A DNA stretch of 64,000 nucleotides from Prostheceraeus crozeri. Lineage: Eukaryota > Platyhelminthes > Polycladida > Euryleptidae. Below, in pieces: positions 18,796 to 31,369 of this stretch (the first letter of the stretch is position 1; every line of letters starts with the position of its first letter). Where the stretch lies: NCBI GenBank assembly GCA_907163375.1, contig CAJQUW010016182.1, positions 1-64,000 of the forward strand, read 5' to 3'. The notes below the pieces were generated by a model, which searched no databases, was not told the DNA's origin, and saw nothing but the letters and a program-made list of their open reading frames with translations. The translations under genes were made by a program, and so were the position numbers.

Positions 18796-19232
18796 ATACA
18801 GGTACCTGAATGTGCGGCATACCTTGAACAGGTAAAAGAGACATTGCGGCCTTGATTTTTAACTAGTCATTAGCTGGGAACTTGGTTGAAGGGGAATGAT
18901 GTACACCTACTACGAATTCGCGTGTCTGCCGAGTTCTAGCGAGTTTCTCTTCTTGTCAGACAGGATCAAAGAAAAACACAGGCAAATCCAATGGGATGCA
19001 GATTGAAAGTTTTTGGTTAAAATGTAATTTTCTTTGTTTTCTCCGATTAAACGGAAAGTACTAAGCTCAGAGTCATAATTTTTGACATTTAATGTCTTCA
19101 GGTCATTTCCTATTATGTCCATGTGCTATTATTATGCATCTGATCGGCAATGTGTGTGAGAAAGCGACAATCATCAGTGACACGATCAATGAAAAATGAT
19201 GAAATATATACAAGACGTGATGACATGAAAAA
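18796..19232. other. No recognised feature
   Basis: This is unique-looking DNA between the end of duplication copy A and the Penelope-like remnants. Only short random frames are present. Confidence 0.4.
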
Positions 19233-20990
19233 TCAATACAGGAAAAGTGGTTGTGATTGGTTGCGGTTAATCATGAGACAGTGTGAATGATGAAAAAACT
19301 TGATGTACAATGATTCAGCAACTTTTGTGTATGGAGCGCGAATGAGAATTTTAAAATTATCTTTATCTGGGACATGAGCATGAGGCGATATTTCAGATGG
19401 GGATCGACCTTTCACATGTTCATTTATCCTAGTAGATGCATGGCTGTGACCGGTTAACATTTTTGTAACCGGTTAAAATCGGTTAAATAAGGATTCCCGG
19501 TAATCATTTAGTTAAGGTTTATCAACAACTATGGAACGTGTCAATTTTGATTTCATTGCATGAATGCATTACCTGCTTCACTTTTGAATGATAATTCTAT
19601 TGATGCTGTTGCGGTTGCCGTCCAATCGCGTAGCCAAGATTTCATTTCCGGGTGGACGATAAGTGTGGCTTGATTAATATAAGCCTGTACTTAATAATGT
19701 CGTAAATCAGAAGAAGCCCTAATATTCATTCATATCTGATTTGATTATGATCTGATTTTGTCTTTTATTGATCATTTGTGATACACAATTAACACAAAAT
19801 CATTTAGTATATATAGGTTTATCGATGACAGCCACAGGCGTAGAATGAAATCTAGGCACTAACAATATTGATTTAATATCAGTGGCTCATCATTCGATAC
19901 ATGTGTAATTGGAAGCAAAAGCGAAATAGAACAGGCGTTTATAGACCCAGTCATGAATGGCCTCTACTTGTGGGCAAGGAAATTCTATATATTACGGAGG
20001 ATGGCTCACTAAAAGGAATTTTAGCCTTATTGCTTATCTTATTTTGTGTTCTGTAATTGCTCAAGGCAATTCTTAAAATACTATTTTCTAATGCACTATT
20101 TTCTGGCGAATGTTACCTTTTGTTTGAGAATGAAGAGTTGAAGCATAGGGCAGTTTTCAAAATATTTCAGCTTTTTTGCTAGATTGTTTTATGACGATCA
20201 CATCGCTCAAGACTTTATCTCTTCTATCAGGATGATATCCTTTTTGGATAGTAATATTCTTAACTTTATCTTTTTATAATCGCATGGGCAGGGCGGCTGC
20301 TTAGTTTTTGAGATCTATTGTGCAAGGTTTTAATCGCGTTGTTCATATAAGAATCAGGAGGGTAGTAGTCGCTATGAGTATACAATAAAGCATCATATTC
20401 TTACATTATCCAGTTGGTTTCAAATGTTTACCATTTTTTATGAAAATATTTATATCTAGAAATCAATTGAGTTGTTTATGGGTTCTTCTGTAGTAAATTG
20501 AAGTGATGAATTAACAGCATTAAGCTGGTCTAAAAATGTGAGGGCTTCGACTGGAGACCGAAGGACTGCTAAGATATCATCAACGTACCTAATGGAAAAT
20601 GCCGGCATTTGCATTTCATTTCCTATGATATTTAGCGAGGATTCAGCCACAAGACATGCAAGGGAGGATCCCATACTCATTCCTTCTTATGGAAGGTAGT
20701 TTCTACTGTTAAACAGTAACGAAATATTTGTGCAAAGGAGTTGCAAAACAGTACGTAAAGTTTTACCATTAATACTAAATCTATCAAAATATACTAAGAT
20801 AATTAGATGGTCGATAGTGTCATTGACTGGAATATTTGTGAAAAGTTGAGCAGCATCGAAACTGACTAAGTAAGGGTTTTCATGCGGAAAATCTTTTCAT
20901 AAGCTTCAAAGCTATCCGTAGTTGAAAAAAACTTTGGTAAGAAAAGGTTTTAGGTGAACAAGAAGCCAGTCGCAAATGTTTGTGCAGAAA
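19233..20990 (-). pseudogene. Penelope-like retroelement remnant (RT and endonuclease pieces)
   Basis: On the minus strand, 20680-20456 encodes MSMGSSLACLVAES followed by RYVDDILAVL, the Penelope-type reverse transcriptase motif with the YVDD catalytic pair; more RT-like sequence lies to about 20990. Further downstream, 19460-19233 encodes RINEHVKGRSPSE and VAESLYI, a fit for the C-terminal end of the GIY-YIG endonuclease. The intervening DNA has stops. Inverted copies of one segment lie at about 19998-20086 and 21105-21195, a complex arrangement common in this class. Confidence 0.65.
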
Positions 20991-21191
20991 CAGTCAGCCA
21001 TTGACAAGATTAATAAAAGAAACTGACTCTTTATTGTATACTCATAGCGACTCCTACATATTCCTACAAAATAGTGTTTTATTAAAATAGTTTATTAAAA
21101 TAGTATTTTAAGAATTGCCTTCAGCAATTACAAAACACAAAGTCAGATAAGCAATAAAGCTAAAATTCCTTCTATTGAGTTATCCTCCGTA

Positions 21192-21401
21192 GTGTATAAG
21201 TATACTTGTGAGCATTGCAGTCAGTGCTACGTCGGTGAAACCCGTCGACATATCTCTACTATGATAGACAAACATGTGAAAGGTCAACCCCATCTCATCC
21301 TCAAATGCAATCATTGCAATGTTGATTGTGGTAATAAAGATGTGCATCGGCTTCAAAATGAGACCCTATTTGTCAATTTCTGTTGGATAATTGGAACGTA
21401 A
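21192..21401 (+). pseudogene. GIY-YIG endonuclease fragment of a Penelope-like element
   Basis: The frame encodes YKYTCEHCSQCYVGETRRH, the Cys-containing start and YVG...R motif of Penelope-associated GIY-YIG nucleases, then a Cys/His-rich part. It is on the opposite strand from the RT piece at 20.5 kb, so it belongs to a second or inverted copy. The fragment ends prematurely. Confidence 0.65.
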
Positions 21402-21905
21402 TGCTACTTTCATTATCATTATGCTGATTTCAGTGAATCAGATTTTTAGTCAGATATTCGTGGAGCATAAAATTCACAATAAATCTAATCTAGCTGAATA
21501 TCACTCTATACAAAAAATATTCACGACTGGTATTACCGAAGAAAAGTTTTTTGATAGTAGTATGTAATACATATATTTTCTGCTATGTGACTTAAAGCTG
21601 CGCATACCAAACACATACCAGAGGCATACGAATAAGGATGAATTTGCATCGGGTCTCGTAAATAAAACATACCAACAACTCGTATTTCAGTGCTAAACAA
21701 CCAATCACAGATCGAATAGTTCGTATCGCTATATACCAATCACATATGAAAGTAAGTGAGATGTGGTATGAAAAACATACCAGATCTCTGTAAGCATGCG
21801 AGAATCTCGTATCAGATGTTGGTTTCAAATTGTATGTGATTTTGGTATATATTTGTATGTAATGTTCGTATCAAGCGATTTACAGTGTAGAAGTGTGAGT
21901 AGAAG

Positions 21906-23450
21906 TATAAAGTAAGTAAGTAAGCGTTTTATTTCAAGTTGAATGAAAATCAAGACAGTCATATACACAAATCATATACACATTACATAGTCATATCATA
22001 AATTTTCACATACACAAGTAAAGAAGACCGAAAAATAAATGCATACAAACTGAGGTCATTTTACATCTACATATCATTTAAAATATCGTTAAAGTGTACA
22101 CACAGTTGCTGAAGTAAAAATGGGAAAAAAGATCTGGCATATTTTTCAGTACGGATACATGGGAAAACGAATCTGTTCGACCGTTGAGATCTTTCAGGCA
22201 GAAGGTCTCTCAAGATGTGATTTTGGTCGTTTTCAATCTGTCTGAAAAGTTTCAATGAATGTTGCAATCGTCTATGTATAGTATCGTCACACTTAGTACA
22301 CTTTGAAACACCATCATAAATTATACGATGTGCTCGGTTTTCAATAGTTGAAAGTATTCTACAATGCTTTTTAGAGAGCCCAACAAATGTTTTACATGCG
22401 TAGTCTAAAACAGAGCGGATAATGGCTACATATACATCATGCAATTGATTTGCAGAAATAAGTGACTTTAAACGTCTGATGATATGCAAGCGTCTGCTAC
22501 ACTTTATTCGCAAATAATCTACGTGGTCGTCCCAAGTTAACTTATTATTCATACAGACTCCGAGATACTTGATGGACTTCACGTAGTTTACAGAGAAAGA
22601 AAAATTGTCTAAGGAAACAGGAGATCGAGAAACAATCATCACATTAGACTTTTTGTATTTAGTCTCAAAAAGTTTTTTGCGCACCACAATTCAACATTCT
22701 CTATTTCACGATTAACCGTAGAGCGAATGTCATCAATATCGTTTTTTGGTAAAGGAATGATTACACTTATATCATCAGCATATTTAAGCATTACATTATT
22801 CACTAAGGTACTATGTAAGTCACTAACATATAGGCAAAAAAGAAAAGGGGCTAAAACGGATCCTTGTGGTACTCCGCAAGTAATGCTCACTGATCGGGAA
22901 TACACATCCTTTAACTTCAGGAAAGTGGTTCTATTTTCCAGAATGATTTCAACCATATAATGAGCTCGATAGGGAAATTCAAAGTCTGCAATTTCTCAAA
23001 TAACACATTGTAATTTACACAATCGAACGCCTTTGACAAATCACAGCTCAAGACTGCGCAACCAAAATTCTGCCTTTCATCGATGATGCGTAATGATGTA
23101 TCTAGTAACTTCAAAATGGCTGTTGTAGTCGAGGCACCTTTCCTGAAACCATGCTGTTCGAGGCCATAATTTATATAGAACATGTCTGCAAAACGATTGA
23201 GTACAATTCGTTCCAAAATCTTCGCTAGAGGAGGAAAGATCGAGATGTATCGCAGATTGTAGATGGTAGATAGGCCAAGGGGTCCACTGGACCCCCCTTT
23301 TCGGATCTCAGAGAGTGTAGAAATTCCCATCACATTTTTTTTGTTGTCAGATGGAGAATGTGCGTTGTGTTGCAAGATCGTAAAATGTGAATAATTTGCC
23401 TTCGCACATGATCTCACGTGACTGGTGCACCTATATGAACAACCGGACAT
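21906..23450 (-). pseudogene. Non-LTR retrotransposon reverse transcriptase, 5'-truncated
   Basis: Three minus-strand frames (23450-22917, 22956-22639, 22687-22067) form one reverse transcriptase with two frameshifts. Visible blocks: GFRKGASTTTA, CDLSKAFDCVN (first catalytic Asp), GVPQGSVLAPFLF, LKYADD (catalytic pair), then IKYLGVCMNNKLTWDDHV and the C-terminal RR-rich region. This is the jockey/CR1-like type. The 3' end carries a CTTA-type microsatellite tail (complement of 21911-21926). There is no endonuclease domain in the window, so it is 5'-truncated, as usual for LINEs. Confidence 0.85.
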
Positions 23451-25810
23451 AATACAGTGTGCGAAATGAAAGCTATGATTATATTCCTAGTTCAACACTA
23501 AAAACATACTGTTGACAAAGTTTTCACAACAGTAATTGATGAGTTTGAGATCTCCACAGCTGCTTTAAGGTTATAAAAGTGCAGAAATGATGACTCCTTA
23601 GCCCTATTTCTGATAGGCATGTATAAATTTAAAAAAAGGACAAATGTGAGGGTTTTGTTGCATGGATTAGATCAATATTACTAAAATCAACTATCTGAGG
23701 CTTTATGGTGACAGCAAACATCACGAAGGCGCCGCCTAGTACAACTGATAGTGCACTAGATGTCGCTGACTTTTAAAAACACTATATTTTCGCATGTGTT
23801 TGCTGAGAAGACTGAAAGACACTCAAAGGATTAGTTGTATCGTCCATCATTGTTTTACTTAAAATCAATTTTTCTGATGTTTTGATATCGATCTATGCAG
23901 GGAAACGAAGAATTTGTAAATGGCGTCCACTGGACCTCCCCTTAGGTCTCAGAGGGTGTGACTCAGGTCTCTGTGGGTTATGGAGTATATAATTGAACAG
24001 AGGTCTTCATTAGAAATTGGGTGCATTTTAGAGAAAATGCGGCACACAGATGTGCATTTAGGATGCAAGTCTATATGTTAAAAAGATGAGTCGCTGCGTT
24101 GAAAACCATTTGCAAGTGAAAAGTCGAAGTTTTGAAACAATTGTGTAGAATTCTATTTAAAATGAAGAAATATCTCTAAAATTGATTTTAGAATTTCTAA
24201 TCATCGGTTTGCAAGCATCGCATTCACAGAATTCTGTGTATACCGATGACTGGTGAGTATGCGCATTAGCTCAATATTTCAATACAACATTATTGAGTAG
24301 TGATTTTATCAAGGTGTCAAAAATTAGTCTTTTTGTGACCTGTTGCCATGATTATGTGTATCCTGATTGATAGCTTGGACATAATCTTAGAAATTCTGAG
24401 AAAGACATGCGAAAGAGTGCGCGAAAAACAGTGGAACAATAATAATAATAAAACGTTTTCTGAATTAATGCCCCAATATTGAAAATCGTGAGGCTTGTTA
24501 CATAATACCATAAACATAAATGTTGTACAAATAGTAAGAGAATGCGCGGTTTCAGGACACTGCGCGGTTATAAGATTAGAGGGGAGACCTCTGCGAAATT
24601 TGCTTATGCTGCACTGGACACGTTTGGATTGGAACGGCTCGTTTTCCTTCGCCTGTTCTGAAATCACGCACGATACTCATTGGACGACACAGAACGGACT
24701 GATTTGGCTTGGAAAATAACTTAGAAACATTTCCGAGACGATTGAGGGGTGTCATTTTTTCTGGAAAATGCTTTTCAAGTGTTTGCCAAAGATTTCAAAA
24801 TTTTCCACTTTGAGTGATAAAATATTGTATAATTTCGCCTGCGCAAATGCTGATTTGACGACACAGTCGCTGTACATAGAGAATACATGAGAATTTGCTC
24901 CTTGCTATATAATGGTTTCATTTGTCTCAGAATGTGGAGTCGTGAAGCGTCTTTCTTGGTAATGCTGCTACGAAGACCTCGCGCGATTCCACGATATATT
25001 TTGCCTTAATTGCAAGATCGCGAAATCAAAATTAGATTGCACTCGCTTTTTTATTCTCTCATAGTTTATAAATATACATATTTTCGTGTCTTCAATTCCT
25101 TTTATTGAATAAAGATCGTTTCAAGTCTCTTTGAAAATGATGGATCGATTTCGAGCAACTAGTATATTGCTCGATGTATGGCTACATTTTAATTTATATT
25201 AAGAAATCTTGTGAATACGGCAAATATTTTGTGGAATCATTCAAGTATAGGAAAGGACTGAGAAAAAACTAATCTTCAAGTGATTACGCCTCAGAAATAA
25301 ACTGCTTAAGTCGCACGCCGAAACTTACTATGTAGACAAAAAGAAATTCCTAGTGATACATTACAGAGATAGGAATAAAATGTCTTGGGTGTCTTGCGGA
25401 TTGCTGCATATTCCATCAAAGTGCTTCGATTGCCACGGTTCTTTGAGATTCGAAGAATTCAGATCATTGCGCACAAGTATTCTCGTTAATGTTGATCCTT
25501 CCAATCATTATTAAAAGGGATCGCAGACGTACGAAAATTGGTTCAACTGTTGATTTCATCACCCTCTTCTCAGCATTCCTGATTTAATGTAGGTAGACAG
25601 TGATTTGTTGCCGAGTGCAAGTGAAACAATATTACAACACGCATGCACTGGGTGGTATCCTAAAGACGGAGAAAGTGTGTTCGAAAGAATGTATGTGATT
25701 CTCAAAAGTGTGCGATGTACGACTCATCTCTTCTGGGAACGAACTGAACGAGCACGCATTAAGTGCATTACGCGGTATAGAAATCCTCATTTAGCCAACA
25801 GAGGCAACCA
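23451..25810. other. No recognised gene
   Basis: Only short unsupported frames are present (for example 24317-24667). A copy of the GTCCACTGGAC / TCTCAGAGGGTGTG motif occurs at 23925-23960. No RNA gene was recognised. Confidence 0.4.
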
Positions 25811-28186
25811 GTTTTTCTAGTATTTCATTAATAGTGTATATTGTAGTCTTAATTTGCTTCGGCAATTGCTTGTTTAATGTGCCAATTTGAACCAGGGATG
25901 CGGAGTCGGAGTCCCGGAGTCTTGTCATTTTTGTCGGAGTCCGGCCAGTAACTAAACCCAAAATATAATACAAACAGATTATTTTTCCTCGTGCATTGCT
26001 GTCACTGTCTTGATGTCAACTTTCCCCGTCAAACAAAAGCACAGAGACAGCAGTGGATGCAAAGCTTGTAATAGTTGAGGGAATGAACCGTGATAGTGAA
26101 AAAAAGGATTGTCTTTTCACTCGGTGATTTAGTAGAGAAGACAAGTCTTCTGGCCTCGATCACATCTACGCACCAAAGGTCACATCAGAGACATAAATGA
26201 AATACTAGTTTGTTTGAGACCATTAGCTCTTACCTTCACGGTAATCGTTTGTGATGTCTCTTCTAAAGCGCATATTAAAATCGAAAGTGTACTCATATTT
26301 TTTGAAGAAGTATGGTGGATTTTCCTGCCCGGTAGCGACTGGAGAATAACCGTGTGAAGTACACATCAAGAAGATGGGAGGAGCCGAGTCGTATGCATCC
26401 AACTGAAAACGACATCTGATAAACTTTCATCGCAAACGATTGATAAGCAATTGATGCAGCATTGACCACTTGACATTCGCTGGACAATTCATCATCCTTT
26501 TGCATATTTCAGTGTACTCTGATGAAAAGTGGTGGACACGGATATATCACGTGATCACTTGATGATTATTTTTGACAATCAACAATATACGAGTCAACAA
26601 CACCTCGGTCCTTTCCCACATTTCAATAGAGAAAGACGACCGCAACCTTTTGCACGCCATGTCACCTACTGATGTCACAACGGAAAGAGATAGAGGAACA
26701 ATACTCAACAGCTAAGATTGATCTTAGGAGAAATGATGTCTCTTATGATATAGTGGGATAACCAAGGGGAGTCGATGAACAGAGATGAATACAAACCATG
26801 CATCCAACCAGAGAGCAGTCGAGAATAGTCGATGCATCGATGCAGGGAACTGACCATAGCGTAGTTAAACTAGATTTCTATTGTGATCTCAATTGATAAT
26901 GTGAATATGACACAATTTCAAATTTATCTCAGTTTCTAATTGAAATAGCTCTAATTGAAAATCATTATCAAAACATACACGAGCCACAATCAAGCAATAT
27001 TGATCTTTCCATAGAGTGTGGACCTTCGCCTGTTCTGCAGAATTCTCAACTTGAATGGAAAACCACAGAGATAAATTGCTTTGTCTGCGTTGTTTGGTCT
27101 AGAGGTGACATTTTGTGATACTAATGGTCACGCTTAGAACTAGTCCCGTGGGGCAGAAAGATTAATTTTCCATTCAAAACAATGCAAGTTGAAGTCTGAA
27201 TTCTGACGAACTAGATAATTGACACGCATTTGAACGCTCACAGTCAACAAATTTAGATCGTGAGGAGTCGAGCGATGTGAATAATATTTCCATTTGACGT
27301 GTTTATCATGGGGAAGCATTGAGTAAAAGACAAAAACTGCTCAATTAGCAGGTGTTCAGACAATTATCAGATGTTCAGAAAACGATAGCTCGCGTGTTCT
27401 CCAATACAGCTTTCCTACGCACTGGGCGCGCTTAGCGAATCACGTAAGACAAAGGGAGATATCTCTCTATCTCTATGCCATTGCATGCCGAATCTGCGAG
27501 TCTCTGCGGCGACAGCAGAATCCATCTCTATATGTAAGACACAATCTGTCATCATGATCACCATCTATCCACATAACCAGACCAAACTCATTGTTCCTAG
27601 GTTTCCATGGGAAGGAAGAGTCGTATTTTGTGGTTGTAATGAAATTGCATACATCGCAATACTCAAACAATAGTCGACATTGAATAATCAGCGATGGCTT
27701 TGGACAGCAGCCGGTGGTATGTTTGCTATAATATTACACAACGATGTCACAGTGCCACTCATTGATGAGTTCTCCGAAGAGAATGTCGAGTGAACCAATT
27801 TTCGCACTCTCGCTAACTTCCAAACTCTAAGAATCTGACGGACCAACATTGACGAGACAAGTTGTGCGCAATGATTTGAATTGTTCGAGTCTGAAGGAAT
27901 CGTGGCGATCAAAACATTTTGAAAGAATTCACAGCAATCCGCAATCGACATACGACTTTTTTATATTTCTGTAAGGTATTGGAAACTCCTTTTTTCCCGC
28001 TTGCTGAGTTCCTGCATGTGCCATCGTTTTGAATCTGTTTCTACTCCTAGTGAAGTGAAAGATTTGAGCAATATAAATGCAGGGATCTATCATGTTTCAA
28101 TTGTTGTTTTGAGTATTAAATGAGCATCACCATCAAAATCTGCATGTGTCAAATATTTCATCCAATTCTGCTGCATTTCATTTCAG

Positions 28187-29017
28187 ATGCGTTTCCTGAT
28201 CTTCGTTCTCCTTGGAATCCGCGGCGCTCAAACCGATGTTATTTCACACAAATTCAAAGCTGAGCAGAAAGATTATAACTTGGAAGTTGAAGCCAAAGTC
28301 TCCTCTTCTTCTGATGTATCAAAAGTCAATTGCGCTCGACATTGCCTCTCAGCGCCTTCTTGCTGTGCATTCATGCTTCGACAGAGTCCAACTCGCTGTC
28401 TGATTCTCCACACGGCTCAATGCGATGAGCGACTGAAACACTTCTCCACTGGTCGATGTGTTCTCTACCGCCGTATGACTCGCAAAACTGGCAAGTCGGC
28501 GTGTCCATCAATCTTCTCCACCACCTTCAAGTCTGCACCCCATCGCGTCTTTTATATCTCAGACGAAAGAATTGCACTCAGACATTCCAGGAAATACTGC
28601 ACAGACGAAGGCGGACGTGTGATTGAGCAATACCCGGTTGTATTCATGAAAGAGTTTATCAAAATAATGAAATCGGATATCCTTCCTGCCATAAAGTTGA
28701 AATTCTGCAGTAGATTCATCGATGGCGAGGGCATCGAACTGGACAAGTGGAGTTGTCCAGTTGTTGTCGGATTAGTTGATATCAGTAACGGAAGTCAAAT
28801 CTGGCCAAACAAAAATATGATTTTTAATTCTATAAGTTATGAACATGAATTGGGTAGAAGTATAAATAATTTTAGAGTGCGAACAGGCACAAATCCAATT
28901 GCCATGTTGATTGAACTCAATGATAATGAAAGAGTCCCTGACCTAAAGACGTATGCTAGCCGCTTTCCGGCAGCATATACGACTTTGATTGCATGTGAAT
29001 GTTCATTACAAAACTAG
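28187..29017 (+). CDS. Secreted PAN/apple plus C-type-lectin-like protein, copy B (276 aa)
   Basis: This is the paralogue of the 11971 gene with the same splice-acceptor-like tract immediately before ATG. It keeps the signal peptide, the Cys-rich N-terminal unit (CARHCLSAPSCCAF), the CTDEGGRVIEQ helix region, VGLVDISNGSQIW and the final ACECSLQN. Relative to copy A it has a three-residue longer middle (FIDGEGIELDKW in place of a shorter loop) and scattered replacements concentrated in the lectin half (for example GRSINNFRVRTG against GTYINWFRTKES). The Cys at residue 30 of copy A is Asn here. Two intact, diverging frames suggest a living gene pair, possibly in recognition or defence; the ligand is unknown. 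Confidence 0.75.
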   Translation: MRFLIFVLLGIRGAQTDVISHKFKAEQKDYNLEVEAKVSSSSDVSKVNCARHCLSAPSCCAFMLRQSPTRCLILHTAQCDERLKHFSTGRCVLYRRMTRKTGKSACPSIFSTTFKSAPHRVFYISDERIALRHSRKYCTDEGGRVIEQYPVVFMKEFIKIMKSDILPAIKLKFCSRFIDGEGIELDKWSCPVVVGLVDISNGSQIWPNKNMIFNSISYEHELGRSINNFRVRTGTNPIAMLIELNDNERVPDLKTYASRFPAAYTTLIACECSLQN

Positions 29018-29169
29018 CTCGCACTATATTGTAAGTCAAAATTTGCTAATGCTGAAGCACTTTGTTACTAAAACCCTGATTTGACGTCCTTGTGGATCAA
29101 CTCTCAGATGCCTGAGGGGGTCCAGTGGACCCCAGAACCAAATCTTCTATGTCACTTCTTCTACACTAT

Positions 29170-29540
29170 GTAGGTGACATGCCACCCTCAATTACGCGTA
29201 ATTACACATGACCCTAAACATCCGTGGCTACACGTGACATTTCTGCAACATCTCGGCAGTCCTGTTATACAGACTTTGCGTCTCATGTGTCTGTATGTAT
29301 CAAAGGCTAAACAATGTGATAGGACCTGAATTTCATGCTCAGGGAAGACAGAACATCAACGCGGACAACCGTAGACGACGCGTAAACTGTAAACGCTCGC
29401 CCACACGCATTCACAAGCCTTCTACATGTCTTGACAGCATCAGATCACGTGATTGCTGACTCATATCGCAGCGCTTATGTACTGGCGTAGAGGTGTAAAC
29501 TGCCCTTAACCAGGGATGTGTGGGGTTCCTGGCAATGTCA
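29170..29540. mobile_element. MITE with GCGTAATTAC inverted ends (copy B)
   Basis: It corresponds to 12944-13330: the left end ACATGCCACCCTCAATTACG is conserved, and the right end is shortened to TGGCAATGTCAC (29529-29540). Confidence 0.6.
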
Positions 29541-29969
29541 CTTTTACCATCGACGGTATATTAACCTCTCATGTCCATGCAATTTCATCATTTCTGACAA
29601 TGATTTTGCATGTGATATTTCATTTCAATTGAATTATTACGAAAATGGGAGACAGGTTTACTGGCTCATTAGACCCTCCACCAGGCATCAGAGGGGGTGT
29701 GGATATTCCAGGCTTGCACGGGACGAGATTTCTGTGTTCCATTACCACCCCATTCGTGCAGGATTCCAATGGGAATTCCCACAGGAATTTCAACTTCAAA
29801 AGCGATATTTAAAATTTACGATTATTTCCCATAATGCTCCCCATAAGCCAAGCTGGTATTTGATCAGCTTTGCCGACAGAAGCCCCTAGCAGCTACGTTA
29901 GGGGATATTCTATACCATTGTAAGTCTATAGGTACCGAAGCAAGTTTAGGCCAACATGAGTAAAAAAGA

Positions 29970-30311
29970 TTATCCTCTTATTTCGGATTTATTATCAAAT
30001 TTTCTCTCGATTTCTGAAATAATAACTGCACAAACCATAAAGTAAGTATGTAATATATTGAGCATTGGATGACGAGACTTGATGTTGGGGTATTGGTTGA
30101 GATTGCTCATAACTACAGAATCTAGCGCAAAGGCGAATATCTCGACTGGTAAATAAGTGTTCGTTCGGAGACGTTCTTCGGCATATTCTCTACAGAGTGA
30201 AGAAGACAACCTGTGTAGAAATGACTTTCTGTCGAATTTGTAATCATTCTTCGTTGAAATGAAGAACGCATTGAATGCTAAAATATCTATACAGTTGTAG
30301 AATATCAACAT
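29970..30311 (-). CDS. Small ORF with weak H2A-like pattern, copy B
   Basis: This is the paralogue of the 13782-14102 frame. Residues 1-76 are nearly the same (start ATG 30311), then a 4 bp length difference shifts the tail. See copy A for the tentative resemblance; function is unknown. Confidence 0.3.
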   Translation of the reverse strand: MLIFYNCIDILAFNAFFISTKNDYKFDRKSFLHRLSSSLCREYAEERLRTNTYLPVEIFAFALDSVVMSNLNQYPNIKSRHPMLNILHTYFMVCAVIISEIERKFDNKSEIRG

Positions 30312-31369
30312 TGGTCATCTAACAGTTTTTCTTTGACAAGAAAAAAGTTCACCAGCTTCATCCATTCGATTCTCTCCTCCTTTGCCTACGTTATAATCCA
30401 TTATCATGTATGGCTTCTGTTTGCATCGTTATTTACGTCTGTATTTGTATGAGATGTACTCAGAAGGATAACTTGCTTGCTATGTTTGGGGTTTAGTTTT
30501 ATCAAAATATTCAGCTTTTTGCGGAGACTACGTTCCTGCAGTCCAAAAAAATTATTTGAACAGTTTTGAAAAAGCTAAAATTTTGCACATTTATATACTA
30601 TCGACTCGAAGTCACTTTATAAGTAGTATGAAGCAAGTTGGATATGAGAGGGAATGAGTATTTGCTAACAAGCATTGGAACTAGGCGGAAGTTATGCTGA
30701 TGATCAAGGAAATTTCATGAACTTCAATAAAATGGAGGTGTTGAAGGAAAAGTCGAGATCTTATTTTGCTTTCTTGTCAGAAATGTGATGCTCTCAATTC
30801 AATTTTCATCGGAATGATTTTATGATTCACTAAATGCATGTTTCATTTCTTGAATGTGAATAGTGATATGGACCCATTTGCATCTTTTTCAGTAAATTGA
30901 AATCCTCGATTGCGTTCTTTTGCTCTACCAGTGGCATTTTGCTTGTGATATGATCACCCTTAAGAAAATTCTCGAGGTTGAACATGAAAGTAATGGGAGC
31001 CTATCGAGTTGCGAATTGAACATACATTTCCTCTCCAAGGCTGTCGTGACACGGAAGATCTGTAACGTGCGATGATTCTTTCTGCATTACCATCATGATC
31101 AGTTAATTCCGTGGTAATTTCTTCAAAACTGCAAAAATGTTCATATCGCACATTTGGAAACAATTCCAACTGTGTTCACCTCGAGTTCATTTAATAAAAT
31201 CGAAACTGCATGCACATTGTGGATTTGATGAAAGCTGAGTTGCTGCCTAATATGACACTAACTATGCAAATATAGAGTGAGTTTGTTGAGGTAGAGTGGT
31301 AACTCCGTATTTATTAAATCCCCAATGTGCATACACTTTCGATTTTATTAAATGAACTCAAGGGATATA

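Noticed and set aside
24317-24719. Overlapping frames on both strands
   Set aside because: Neither resembles a protein family and both have irregular composition.
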